A stretch of 64,000 nt of DNA from JBMNCQ01 sp049366715 (GTDB lineage: Bacteria; Bacillota; Peptococcia; Peptococcales; BICA1-8), in the NCBI GenBank assembly GCA_049366715.1, contig JBMNCQ010000037.1, forward strand, positions 1-64,000. The letters run 5' to 3'. Position numbers and translations under genes: made by a program. Below the pieces are notes generated by a model. It was not told the origin of the DNA, searched no databases, and worked only from the letters and a program-made list of their open reading frames with translations. Below, in pieces: positions 8,672 through 17,800 of this stretch (positions are counted from its first letter, which is position 1; the number at the start of each line of letters is the position of its first letter).

Positions 8672-10074
8672 GCAAACTTGTAGGTTCAATCCGGGAAGCA
8701 ATCAAGCTTTGCGGTTTAAAAGACGGAATGACCATTTCCCTGCATCATCATTTACGAGACGGCGATCTGGTTACGAATATGATTTGTGAAACAATCGAAG
8801 AGATGGGAATCAAAGATATTACGCTTCATTCCAGCGGTGTTCTGCAGGGTTGCACACCTATTATCAAGCAGATTAAAGCGGGCACGATCACTAAAATTGA
8901 TACTACCGGTATCGGAGCCAACATTGGGCTGGAACTCGGTAAGGGGATTATGAAGAATCCTGCCGTAATGCGGACCCACGGCGGATTCCCGGGTGCTGTT
9001 CAGAAGGGGGACGTAAAGCTTGACGTTGCTTTTATTGCTGCTTCAGCAGCGGATTGTATGGGCAATTTAAACGGCGTTATGGGACCCAATGCATTTGGTT
9101 CAGCCGGGTATACCTATCTTGGTGCCCGGTATGCCGATAAAGTAGTTGTGATTACGGATTTTCTGGCGGATTATCCTTTGTATCCCTATTCTGTCGATGA
9201 AACCTATGTGGATTACGTGGTCAAAGTTGACTCTATTGGAGACTCTAAAGGCATTACTTCCGGCATTACCCGGATCACTAAAGATCCGGTAGGCCTCCGC
9301 ATCGCAAAGTATGCAACGGAAGTGATCAAATTTTCGGGATTACTGAAGGATGGTATGTCTTTCCAGACCGGTGCCGGAGGTTCATCCCTGGCCGTTACAA
9401 AGTTCTTGAAGGAAGCGATGAAAGAAAAGCAGGTGACAGGAAGCTTTATTCTGGGAGGTATCTGTCGTTTTTCGGTTGAGTTGCTGGAAGAGGGTTATTT
9501 TCAAACGATAGTCGATACCCAGGATTTTGATGCCAGGGCGATTGAATCGATTCGAACCAATCCCAAACATGTAGAAATTTCTGCTTCCCGTTACGCCAAC
9601 CCTTTTGCCGGGAGTTGTGTTTTGGATTCTCTTGATGTCGGTATTCTTGGCGGAATTGAAATTGATACGGAGTTTAATGTCAATGTTCACACCACATCCG
9701 GTGGTTATCTCATGGGCGGAAGCGGCGGACACGGGGATATTGCCGATTCGGCTAAACTTGCCATTATTGTAGCCCCTCTCTTGCGGGCGCGTCTGCCGGT
9801 TATTGTGGATCAAGTGATTTGCAAATCGACTCCGGGTGATGTTGTCGATGTCGTTGTGACCCAGTATGGGATTGCGGTTAATCCCCGAAGGCAGGAATTA
9901 AAATATCAGCTTGTTGACGCCGGACTTCCTGTTAGTGATATTAATGATCTCTATAAAATGGCAACTGACCTGGCTGGGGTTCCTAAAAAGCCTAAATTTG
10001 GCGATAAAGTTGTGGCTGAAGTATATCATAGAACAAATTACAAGCTGGATGAGATCAGGAATGTTTTAGACTAA
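8668..10074 (+). CDS. citF: Citrate CoA/ACP transferase (alpha subunit) CitF
   Basis: Alpha subunit of 468 residues, which exchanges acetyl-ACP for the substrate carboxylate to form the acyl-ACP that CitE cleaves. It has the CoA-transferase-like blocks LKDGMTISLHHHLRDGD near the N-terminus, ADCMGNLNG, GAGGSSLAV and QYGIAVNPRR. Compared with the E. coli and Klebsiella proteins (about 510 residues) it lacks roughly 45 N-terminal residues; the ATG overlaps the citE stop (ATGA) with a GGGGGG ribosome site, so the short form appears genuine. It ends one base before citX. Confidence 0.95.
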   Translation: MSKLVGSIREAIKLCGLKDGMTISLHHHLRDGDLVTNMICETIEEMGIKDITLHSSGVLQGCTPIIKQIKAGTITKIDTTGIGANIGLELGKGIMKNPAVMRTHGGFPGAVQKGDVKLDVAFIAASAADCMGNLNGVMGPNAFGSAGYTYLGARYADKVVVITDFLADYPLYPYSVDETYVDYVVKVDSIGDSKGITSGITRITKDPVGLRIAKYATEVIKFSGLLKDGMSFQTGAGGSSLAVTKFLKEAMKEKQVTGSFILGGICRFSVELLEEGYFQTIVDTQDFDARAIESIRTNPKHVEISASRYANPFAGSCVLDSLDVGILGGIEIDTEFNVNVHTTSGGYLMGGSGGHGDIADSAKLAIIVAPLLRARLPVIVDQVICKSTPGDVVDVVVTQYGIAVNPRRQELKYQLVDAGLPVSDINDLYKMATDLAGVPKKPKFGDKVVAEVYHRTNYKLDEIRNVLD

Positions 10075-10075
10075 G

Positions 10076-10588
10076 ATGAGCAATCCGATTTTAGATGCCA
10101 GAGAATGGAGATATTTGAAAAAAATTAGACTGGCCACAAGCCGGCAAATGAGTATTGTTAGCATTACGCTTAATGCGCCGTACGAATGCCGAACAAAAGA
10201 TAAATTGGTTAATTTTCATAAAAAACTCGCCTTGCTTTTTGAGAAGGCCTGCCCGGAATCGGATATTAGCATTGAAAGAGTTGAATTGACAACAGATGCT
10301 GACGGTCCTTATGCATTGTATTGCACATCGGAGGATCCGGAGCGCGTAAAACGTTTTTGTATTGCTTATGAGGAAAACGGACCGGAAAAGAGGTTGCTTG
10401 ATGTCGATGTGATGACTCCGCAAGGCCATATGATTAGCCGGGGGGAGTTAAATTTTCCTGCGCGTTCCTGCTTTATTTGTGGTCATGACGCCCGGGGATG
10501 TATTGTTCAAAAAATACATCCCCGTTGTGAAATTATTGATAAGGTGGAGGTCCTGGTGAATGATTTTAACAAAAACAGCAGGCTTTGA
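10076..10588 (+). CDS. citX: Holo-citrate lyase synthase CitX
   Basis: Apo-citrate-lyase phosphoribosyl-dephospho-CoA transferase, 170 residues. It transfers the prosthetic-group precursor to the CitD serine. The typical central and C-terminal motifs are present: RLLDVDVMTP followed by RSCFICGHDARGC. The gene begins one base after citF and overlaps citG by 29 bases. It is a stand-alone citX rather than the citXG fusion seen in some bacteria. Confidence 0.92.
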   Translation: MSNPILDAREWRYLKKIRLATSRQMSIVSITLNAPYECRTKDKLVNFHKKLALLFEKACPESDISIERVELTTDADGPYALYCTSEDPERVKRFCIAYEENGPEKRLLDVDVMTPQGHMISRGELNFPARSCFICGHDARGCIVQKIHPRCEIIDKVEVLVNDFNKNSRL

Positions 10589-11480
10589 TATCTGTGAGTA
10601 TTTAGCAGACTGTGCTTTCAAAGCAATGATTTATGAAGCCGGTGCCACACCCAAACCGGGGTTGGTGGATGTTAGCAGTAATGGGGCGCATCACGATATG
10701 GATTATCCCATGTTTGTCAATAGCGCAATTGCCATACGTCCCTACATGAAGAAATTATGCCGGAAGGCATTGGAATATCTGGATGCTTCAAGAGCCGATC
10801 TTATGTCTGCCGTAAAGGAAGTTGGATTGGAAGCTGAAAAGGCCATGTACCTGCACACAGAAAATGTCAACACGCACAAAGGAAGTATTTTTTCCCTTGG
10901 AATTCTTTGTGTCTCGGCAGCCCGGGTTTACTATAAAAATAAGTCGTTGGAAATTGAACCGGTTCTTCACGGTGTAAAATGGCTTACCGAAGGTATCGTA
11001 CAACGGGAACTGCATTCTCTGAAAAGCCTTTCCCCGCAAGAGCTTGCCCGGAAAAAGCTAACGGCAGGAGAAAGGCTTTATTTGCAGTACGGAGCGGAGG
11101 GCATACGGGGTGAAGCCGAAGGTGGGTTCAGAACAGTTGTGGAGTATGCTTTACCGGTATTTGAAAAGTATGTTTCCGAGGGGGCTTTGTTCAATGATGC
11201 TTTAGTTGAGGCGTTGCTTTTCCTGATGAAGAATGCCCAGGATACTAATGTTTTAGCACGAGGAGGAAAAAAGGGTCAGGAAATAGTCCGCCAACAAGCC
11301 GAACAGGCAATTTTAAGCGGAGGCATGCACACAGAACAAGGAAGAAAAAAAATCAGCGAAATGGACCAACTTTTTGTCGAAAAAAACTTAAGCCCCGGAG
11401 GTTGTGCAGATCTCCTGGCGGTTACGGTAATGTTGCATTTGCTGAGAACGCAGATCAAGACAGCCAGAAATTTATATTAA
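10560..11480 (+). CDS. citG: Triphosphoribosyl-dephospho-CoA synthase CitG
   Basis: 306-residue enzyme joining ATP and dephospho-CoA to make the citrate-lyase prosthetic-group precursor used by CitX. The N-terminal signature EAGATPKPGLVDVSSNGAHH with the following DM is clear, as are NTHKGSIFSLG and QDTNVLARGG. The ATG at 10560 has GGTGGAGG 9 bases upstream and overlaps citX by 29 bases. With CitC, CitX and CitG all present, the operon holds everything needed to build an active lyase of the citrate type. Confidence 0.94.
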   Translation: MILTKTAGFDICEYLADCAFKAMIYEAGATPKPGLVDVSSNGAHHDMDYPMFVNSAIAIRPYMKKLCRKALEYLDASRADLMSAVKEVGLEAEKAMYLHTENVNTHKGSIFSLGILCVSAARVYYKNKSLEIEPVLHGVKWLTEGIVQRELHSLKSLSPQELARKKLTAGERLYLQYGAEGIRGEAEGGFRTVVEYALPVFEKYVSEGALFNDALVEALLFLMKNAQDTNVLARGGKKGQEIVRQQAEQAILSGGMHTEQGRKKISEMDQLFVEKNLSPGGCADLLAVTVMLHLLRTQIKTARNLY

Positions 11481-11557
11481 TATGGTTACGAAAATCTATA
11501 AACTACAATTGCAAAATATGAGGGTTCATATTCCGTTATTATTTACAAGGAGGATGA

Positions 11558-11623
11558 ATGGTGATACAAATTAAAGAAATAACGCCGCAGGAGGATTACC
11601 GTTTTCCGGAGCATCTTTTCTAG
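11558..11623 (+). pseudogene. 21-codon ORF, probable N-terminal stub of a DUF2442 gene
   Basis: A perfect AAGGAGG site precedes an ATG that encodes MVIQIKEITPQEDYRF and five more residues before TAG. The I-x-x-I-x-P-x-x-D-Y-R pattern is the start of DUF2442 proteins such as the one at 14575. The rest of the domain is missing, so this is read as a truncated copy, or possibly a leader peptide. The stretch 11481-11898 holds no other gene. Confidence 0.35.
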
Positions 11624-11685
11624 GGCATTACTATTCCTGCTGTTGTTTTTGCTGTTTTATTAAGATATGGAATAAAGGCTTGGAG

Positions 11686-11724
11686 GCGTTGCCCCGTCAA
11701 TAGGACAGGGGCAGCGCTTTTTTC
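11686..11724 (+). terminator. Rho-independent terminator
   Basis: GCGTTGCCCC (11686-11695) pairs with GGGGCAGCGC (11708-11717), one G-U pair, followed by TTTTTTCT. It ends transcription after citG and the small ORF, and separates the cit operon from the LAL regulator. Confidence 0.75.
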
Positions 11725-11898
11725 TGTAATCCTCCGTGAGGCGAAGCGGTCGGCCGCAACAACAGCCTTAACCGGCGCTAAGAAACCGGCTGCAATGGAA
11801 ATCGGAATATTTCCGGATATTTTTACCTATTGTAGCTTAAATCTATTGACATTACCGTATATAATAAAAATGGATAATTATGCCGGGGAGGCAATGAT

Positions 11899-14355
11899 AT
11901 GAAACACAGAAAAAACGAAACGGCCAATATTCACTATTATTCGGACCGTTTGCAACATAAATTGAATATTCTGCGAATCTCACCTGCCGGCATCATCGAA
12001 GCGCCCTCCGGCTATGGCAAGACCACTGCCGTACGGGATTATCTGGAAGGCTGTCTCCCGCAGGGCACAGCCGTTTACTGGTTTACCGCCGTTGACGAAG
12101 CGCCTGAAGCGGGTTTCCGGCGGCTCTGCTTCGAAATCGAAAAAATAGACGGCCGCGCGGGAACCCGGCTGTTACAAATCGGCTTTCCCAATGCCGTCAC
12201 CATCGGGGAAGCCTGTGATATCCTGCGCTCCATCGAGTGCGGTTGTGAAGCCTGGCTTGTGATCGATAACTTCCAATTTCTGAACGCCGGCCTGCCGCCC
12301 TCCTTTTTGACAGCGCTGCTTGAACATAGCGGTGCAGGGCTGCATATTGTCATTGTGACCCAGATGCTGGGACGGGAAATCCATACGGCGATTGCCGGCC
12401 GCGGTTTTTTGCATATCACTGTCTCCGACCTGCGGCTGGAGGCCGGTGACGTCCGGCGTTATTACGCTCTGGCGGGTGCGGATATCACCCCGGAAGATGC
12501 GCAGAGGGTCGTGCGCTATACCGAGGGCTGGATCATCGCCGTGTATCTGCAACTGAGGGCGTTTCAGGAAACGGGGGTCTTTTCCGACACGGCGATCATC
12601 TCCCTGATGGACCACTTGGTATGGGAGCGTCTGACGGAAGCACAACAAACGTTTTTACTGTGCCTGTCCCCGTTTGCAACGGTCACCGCACAGCAAGCGT
12701 GTGCTCTCGCCTGCTGTGACGCGCTGCCCGGATACGCGCTGGAGGCCTTGCAAAGCCCGTTTATCCGGTATGAAAGGGCCGGGTCACGGTACGAGTTGCA
12801 CAGCATTCTGTCCGAGCTGCTGGCGCAGAAGCGCAGGGAACGCGGCGAGGCGTTTGACCGCCAATGCTTTATGCGGGCCGGCGATCTGTGCCGGGATAAC
12901 GGCAGGAATACGGAAGCACTGGCTTTTTACTGGCAGATCAAAGATTTCCGGGGAATGCTCTCCCTTGACTTCTCCCCTTTCATCTTTGCTGAAACCGGGG
13001 ACACGCCCTTTGCGGCGGTAGCACTGGAACTGGCCCAAAATTGCCCGGCGGAAATAAAGAGAGAATATCCTCTTTCCATGCTGCGCGCGGCTTGGGCGCT
13101 CAAAGCTGCGGGTCTGGATGCGGCCTTTGCCGTATTATTGGACGAACTGGACTTAATGCTTGAGCAGGATGGCTTGCTGCGGGCGGAATGGCTGCTTTTA
13201 TCCGCTTACCGGTTCTATCCCCGGCTTGATAAGATGATGCCTCTGGTGAAGAAAGCCGCCTCTCTGTTTGGCGGGAAAAGTTCGCAGGTGATTTTACCCG
13301 ATGCTCCGTGGTGCTTCGGAGACTATTCGCAAATGGTCGTGTTCCACCGCAACCAGGGAGAAGCCGACCGGGAAGCGGACCGGCTGGAAGAATTTATTGC
13401 GCTGTATTCTATGTTGACGGGCGGCCACGGCAGCGGCGCGGACGCACTCTTTCGTGCGGAGCTGGCCCATTACCGGGGCGACTTGAGTCAGGCGGAAATC
13501 CTGGCGTATAAGGCAATTTTTCTGGCTGAAGTCAATCGGCAGAGCATTGTGCAGCTGGGCGCGGCGCTGCATCTTTGCGAGATCGCGGTGGAAAAATCCG
13601 ATTTTGCAGGCTGGCAGAGCGCGCTGAGCTCTATGGAGCATGCCGCCGCCTGCCAGAACAACGCTGTAGTGCGTACGGTACTGGACACACTGCGCGGGCT
13701 GCTCCTGAATGAACTTAAGCATCAGGACCGCATTGCGGACTGGCTTAAAAACGCGGATCAGGTGAGGCTGCTCCCGGCTGTCAGAAACAACGCACTGTTC
13801 GTGCAGATTTCTTTTCTGATGCACCAGGGCGAATATGCGCGGATGGCCGGTGCTGCGCAGGCACTTCGGCAATCCCTGCGCCCTGATACGCCCTTTGGGG
13901 ATGCGCTGCTTTCCGTACTGGTTGCCGTGGGACATGTCCAGACAGGGGACAAAACCCGGGCGACAGAGAACCTGGAGCGCGCGCTGGAACAAGCCATACC
14001 GGACGGCCTTGTCTACTTGTTCGCAGTTTATCACTGGTTGCTGCAGGGGTTGCCGGAGGCGTTGATCGGCAAGAAATGCCCTGCATACCTGTCCCGCTAC
14101 CTGGAGATCAAAGAGCGCTTCCGGAAAGGCTTTGACCGGCTCCACGCCGGCCTTTTGCCCGATCCGCTACCCGGCAGCCTGACCCCGCGGGAGCGGGAAA
14201 TTGCGCTGCTTGCGGCCCAAGGATTTACCAACAGCGAGATCGCGGAAAAACTGATTGTGACTGAAAACACGGTACGCACTCATCTGCACTCGGTATTTCA
14301 AAAGCTGGATATCGACCGGCGCACCAAGCTGGCCGCAAGACTGCTTAATCCTTAA
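11899..14355 (+). CDS. LAL/MalT-type ATP-binding LuxR regulator
   Basis: Large transcriptional regulator of 818 residues. The N-terminus carries a STAND-type NTPase with Walker A APSGYGKTTAV near 34-44. The middle (about 330-730) is a helical, TPR-like sensor region rich in Ala and Leu. The C-terminus (about 755-815) is a LuxR helix-turn-helix: LTPREREIALLAAQG, TNSEIAEKLIVTENTVRTHL. Such proteins bind an inducer and ATP and activate as oligomers. The gene has visibly higher GC than the cit operon and is followed by its own terminator, then a DUF2442 gene and a giant surface-protein gene, which are its most likely targets. Start: ATG with GGGGAGG upstream. Confidence 0.9.
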   Translation: MKHRKNETANIHYYSDRLQHKLNILRISPAGIIEAPSGYGKTTAVRDYLEGCLPQGTAVYWFTAVDEAPEAGFRRLCFEIEKIDGRAGTRLLQIGFPNAVTIGEACDILRSIECGCEAWLVIDNFQFLNAGLPPSFLTALLEHSGAGLHIVIVTQMLGREIHTAIAGRGFLHITVSDLRLEAGDVRRYYALAGADITPEDAQRVVRYTEGWIIAVYLQLRAFQETGVFSDTAIISLMDHLVWERLTEAQQTFLLCLSPFATVTAQQACALACCDALPGYALEALQSPFIRYERAGSRYELHSILSELLAQKRRERGEAFDRQCFMRAGDLCRDNGRNTEALAFYWQIKDFRGMLSLDFSPFIFAETGDTPFAAVALELAQNCPAEIKREYPLSMLRAAWALKAAGLDAAFAVLLDELDLMLEQDGLLRAEWLLLSAYRFYPRLDKMMPLVKKAASLFGGKSSQVILPDAPWCFGDYSQMVVFHRNQGEADREADRLEEFIALYSMLTGGHGSGADALFRAELAHYRGDLSQAEILAYKAIFLAEVNRQSIVQLGAALHLCEIAVEKSDFAGWQSALSSMEHAAACQNNAVVRTVLDTLRGLLLNELKHQDRIADWLKNADQVRLLPAVRNNALFVQISFLMHQGEYARMAGAAQALRQSLRPDTPFGDALLSVLVAVGHVQTGDKTRATENLERALEQAIPDGLVYLFAVYHWLLQGLPEALIGKKCPAYLSRYLEIKERFRKGFDRLHAGLLPDPLPGSLTPREREIALLAAQGFTNSEIAEKLIVTENTVRTHLHSVFQKLDIDRRTKLAARLLNP

Positions 14356-14365
14356 AGAATTATTC

Positions 14366-14399
14366 CCGTTTCGCACCGTATGCGGAACGGTATTTTTTT
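14366..14399 (+). terminator. Rho-independent terminator after the LAL regulator
   Basis: CCGTTTCGCA (14366-14375) pairs with TGCGGAACGG (14381-14390) with one G-U pair and a five-base loop, followed by TATTTTTTT. Confidence 0.75.
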
Positions 14400-14574
14400 G
14401 TGCTTTTTTCTCTGAATTTATAAAAATCATCCGTAAAGATCATCCATTTGTACGAGGCGCAATTAAAAGTCCTGCTGCACAATAATATCTAGAATGGGAT
14501 TTTTTGGTTAATCGGGAATTGCCAGGCAGCAATCCCGGCAATTGGGGCGTTCATCGTGAAAGGAGAAATGAATT

Positions 14575-14829
14575 ATGAGCTATATCAAAGCAGTTGTCCC
14601 CATGAAGGATTACCGGCTGTTTATGGATATGGAGAGCGGCAGCAGCGTGATCGTGGATCTCTCCGTCAAGCTGAACACCATGAAGTATAAGGACTTGACG
14701 GACCGGACAATGTTTCGGAGCGCCAAGACAGACGGTAATTATGTCACCTGGGGCGACGGGCGGGTAAAGGTAACGGTCAAAGAACTGATGGATGTTGTTC
14801 TGATCGGCCCATACCCGGGACAAACCTGA
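14575..14829 (+). CDS. DUF2442 domain protein
   Basis: 84-residue protein that is essentially one DUF2442 domain (IKAVVPMKDYRLFMDMESGS, then a V-D-L segment and a C-terminal V-x-V-K-E-L-M). The function of the family is not established; members often sit next to DUF4160 genes in small two-gene units, and no such partner is present here. It lies 22 bases before the giant surface protein and has a good AAAGGAGA ribosome site, so the two are probably co-transcribed. The 21-codon ORF at 11558 begins like it. Confidence 0.75.
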   Translation: MSYIKAVVPMKDYRLFMDMESGSSVIVDLSVKLNTMKYKDLTDRTMFRSAKTDGNYVTWGDGRVKVTVKELMDVVLIGPYPGQT

Positions 14830-14851
14830 ATTTAGTAAAGGGGGATAATAA

Positions 14852-17800
14852 ATGAATGTAAAAAAATTTTTAAGCTTGCTGCTGTGTATGGCGGCAGTAC
14901 TGACGATCATCGTCTTTGAACCTGCCGTGGTGCAGGCGGTAGAAATATGGAACGGCGGCACGGAAGCGCCGGTACAGGGCGCGGGTACATCAGGTTCGCC
15001 CTATCAGATTAACAGGGCAGAGGAACTGGCCTGGTTTGCCGGACAGGTAAACGGTGGAAGCACAGGAGTTTACGCCGTTCTCACCGCAGATATTGCACTG
15101 AATGATACCTCGGACTGGGAGAACTGGGAGACAAACGCTCCTCCCAACATATGGACACCTATCGGCACCGGCACCAGCCAATTTACCGGCAGCTTTGACG
15201 GCAACAACCATACGATCAGCGGTATTTATATAGGCAGCGGCAATATGCCGGGTTTGTTCGGGTGTGTCGGTACCGGCGGGAGTATTCAAAACATCAGGGT
15301 GACGGAGTCTTATATTAGCGGCTCTGCAGATGCCTACGGACTCTCAAGAGCCGGCGGTATATGCGGACGGAACAACGGCGGCAGTATCACCGGCTGTTAC
15401 AATTACGGGACTGTCGTAGGCTCGGGCAATTTCGTGGGAGGCATATGCGGCGATAATTCAGGAACAGTCACCGGATGTTATAATTATGCCTCGGCACAGG
15501 GTGCTCAGAGCGTGGGCGGTATCTGCGGCATGACTGTATCCGGCGGCACTGTTACCGGCTGTGGTAATACGGGAAGTATCACCGGTACAAAATATGTGGG
15601 CGGTGTGTGCGGCAGTCTTTCCGCAGCAACAGAACCCCGGGCCAAGATCCTGGATAGCTTTAATACCGGAACCGTGCAGGGTACCACCTCAGGCGGCATA
15701 TGCGGGTTTAATCTGCAGGGCAGCATAACGGGCTGTTATTTGCTGAACACTTTGAGCGCCGTAGGAGACAACTATCAAGGTTCAGTTGAAGCCACAGGTA
15801 AATCTGCGGCGGCCTTTGCCTCCGGTGAAGTGGCCTATCTACTGGGAGCCCTGTTCGGTCAGATGCTGCCGGCGGACGAAACCCCGGCAGCACGCTCCGC
15901 CGACGGCGGCAATGCGGTCTTTAAGCTTACTTACTTAAATGGTGAGGTTGAACACGCAGTGCAGTATTACAACAGCGGCAATACGGTATTTGCTGCCCAT
16001 ATTCCCATTCCCACCGCTACCGAAGGTGAGTACTTTTGGGGATGGGATAATCTTCCCGGTACCATGCCGGATAGTGACGTGACGGCAACGGCAGTGTTCG
16101 GGGCGGCTGCAGCGCCCGCCATCACCACCACTTCTCTGGAGAAGGCGGTGGCGGGGAGTATCTATCTTGCTCCGATCCAGGCGGAGGGTTCGAGGCCCAT
16201 CACCTATGAAGTGACTTCCGGCACTCTGCCGGACGGTCTAAGCCTGGATCCGGACACCGGCGAAATCACCGGTATTCCTACTACGGGGGGCACCTACACA
16301 TTTACCGTTCAGGTGGAAAATACCAGCGGTTACGATACGCAGGAACTGAGCATTACGGTGGAAACCGCGCCTGTGATCATAACGACATCCCTGCCGGCGG
16401 GCATCCTGGGCGTGCCATACGGTGCTGAGATAGAAGCGGAGGGTATCCCCCCTGCTGCCTTTACGGTGAGTGCCGGCAACCTGCCCGGCGGGCTGAGCCT
16501 GGATGCCGCTACCGGTACCATCTCAGGCACACCCACTGCGGTGGATACCTACACATTTACGATCAAGGCAGAAAGCACCAGCGGTTATGATACCCGGGAA
16601 TTGAGCATTACCGTTAACAAAGCGGAGCCTACGATCATGACGGTCTTCCTGCCGTTCGGCGTCTTGGGCGCATCGTACAGCGCCGAGATAGAGGCGGAGG
16701 GTAAAACTCCCATCACCTTCACGGTGAGTGCGGGCGGCCTGCCTGCCGGGCTGGGCCTTAATGCCGTTACCGGTGTCATCTCCGGCACACCCACGGCGGC
16801 GGGGACCAGTACGTTCACTGTCCAGGTGGAAAATGACGCCGGAGAGGACTCCAGAGAACTGAGTATTGAGATCACCGACGAAATGCAGGGCAGCGGTACA
16901 GCGGGGGATCCCTATCAAATTCGGACGGCGGAGCAGCTGATCTGGTTTGCCGGAGAGGTTAACGGCGGCCGGCAGAGCATTCACGCCGTTCTCCTGGCGG
17001 ATATCGTCTTAAATGATACCGGCGGGTGGGAAAACTGGGCAACCACCCCTCCGGCCAACACGTGGACGCCCATCGGCACCAGTGTGGCTACTCGTTTTAT
17101 CGGCAGTTTTAATGGTAATAATCATACCATCAGCGGCGTTTATATTAAAAGTTCCGGTGATTATCAAGGCCTGTTCGGATATGTAGGAGCTAACACCACC
17201 ATTCAAAATCTCGGCCTGACAGAGTCTTATATCGGAGGGAAAAGCTACGTCGGCGGTATTTGCGGATGCAGCCTGACCAGTAGAATTATTAACTGCTCTG
17301 TCTCCGCAACTGTCACCGGTTCAGGGAACTATGTGGGTGGCGTATGCGGGTATAACAATATAAATTGTGCTATTCAAAACTGTGATAATACCGGAACAAT
17401 CACCGGTCCGGGGTATACGGGCGGCATATCCGGTATAAATAGCGGCACCATCACAGGCTGCCGCAATGGGGGAACCATCAACAGCAATGGTGCAAGCCTC
17501 GGGTTCGGCGGTGTCTGCGGCGGGAACTATACCGGCGGCAGTATCATTAATTCCTACAACACCGGTGAAGTCTATATCCCCAACAATAACAATGTCGGCG
17601 GGGTGTGCGGGTATAACCCGGCTGCGCTCACCAATGTGTACAATACCGGAACGGTTACCGGCAATTCCAACGTTGGCAAGGTGTGCGGTTTTGTCACGGG
17701 TTCCCTTACCAATTGTTATTTTCTGGGTACTACCGGTGGTATAGGTCATAATCTGGGTTCAGGTACAGCGGCGGGCAAATCTGCGGACGCCTTTACTTCC

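Noticed and set aside
11846..11865. TTGACA and TATAAT upstream of the LAL gene as a promoter
   Set aside because: The spacer is only eight bases, far too short for a sigma-A promoter; the -10 alone might still be used.
13294..14145. 283-codon open frame on the minus strand inside the LAL regulator
   Set aside because: It has no ribosome site or recognisable motif and mirrors the GC-rich codons of the real gene.
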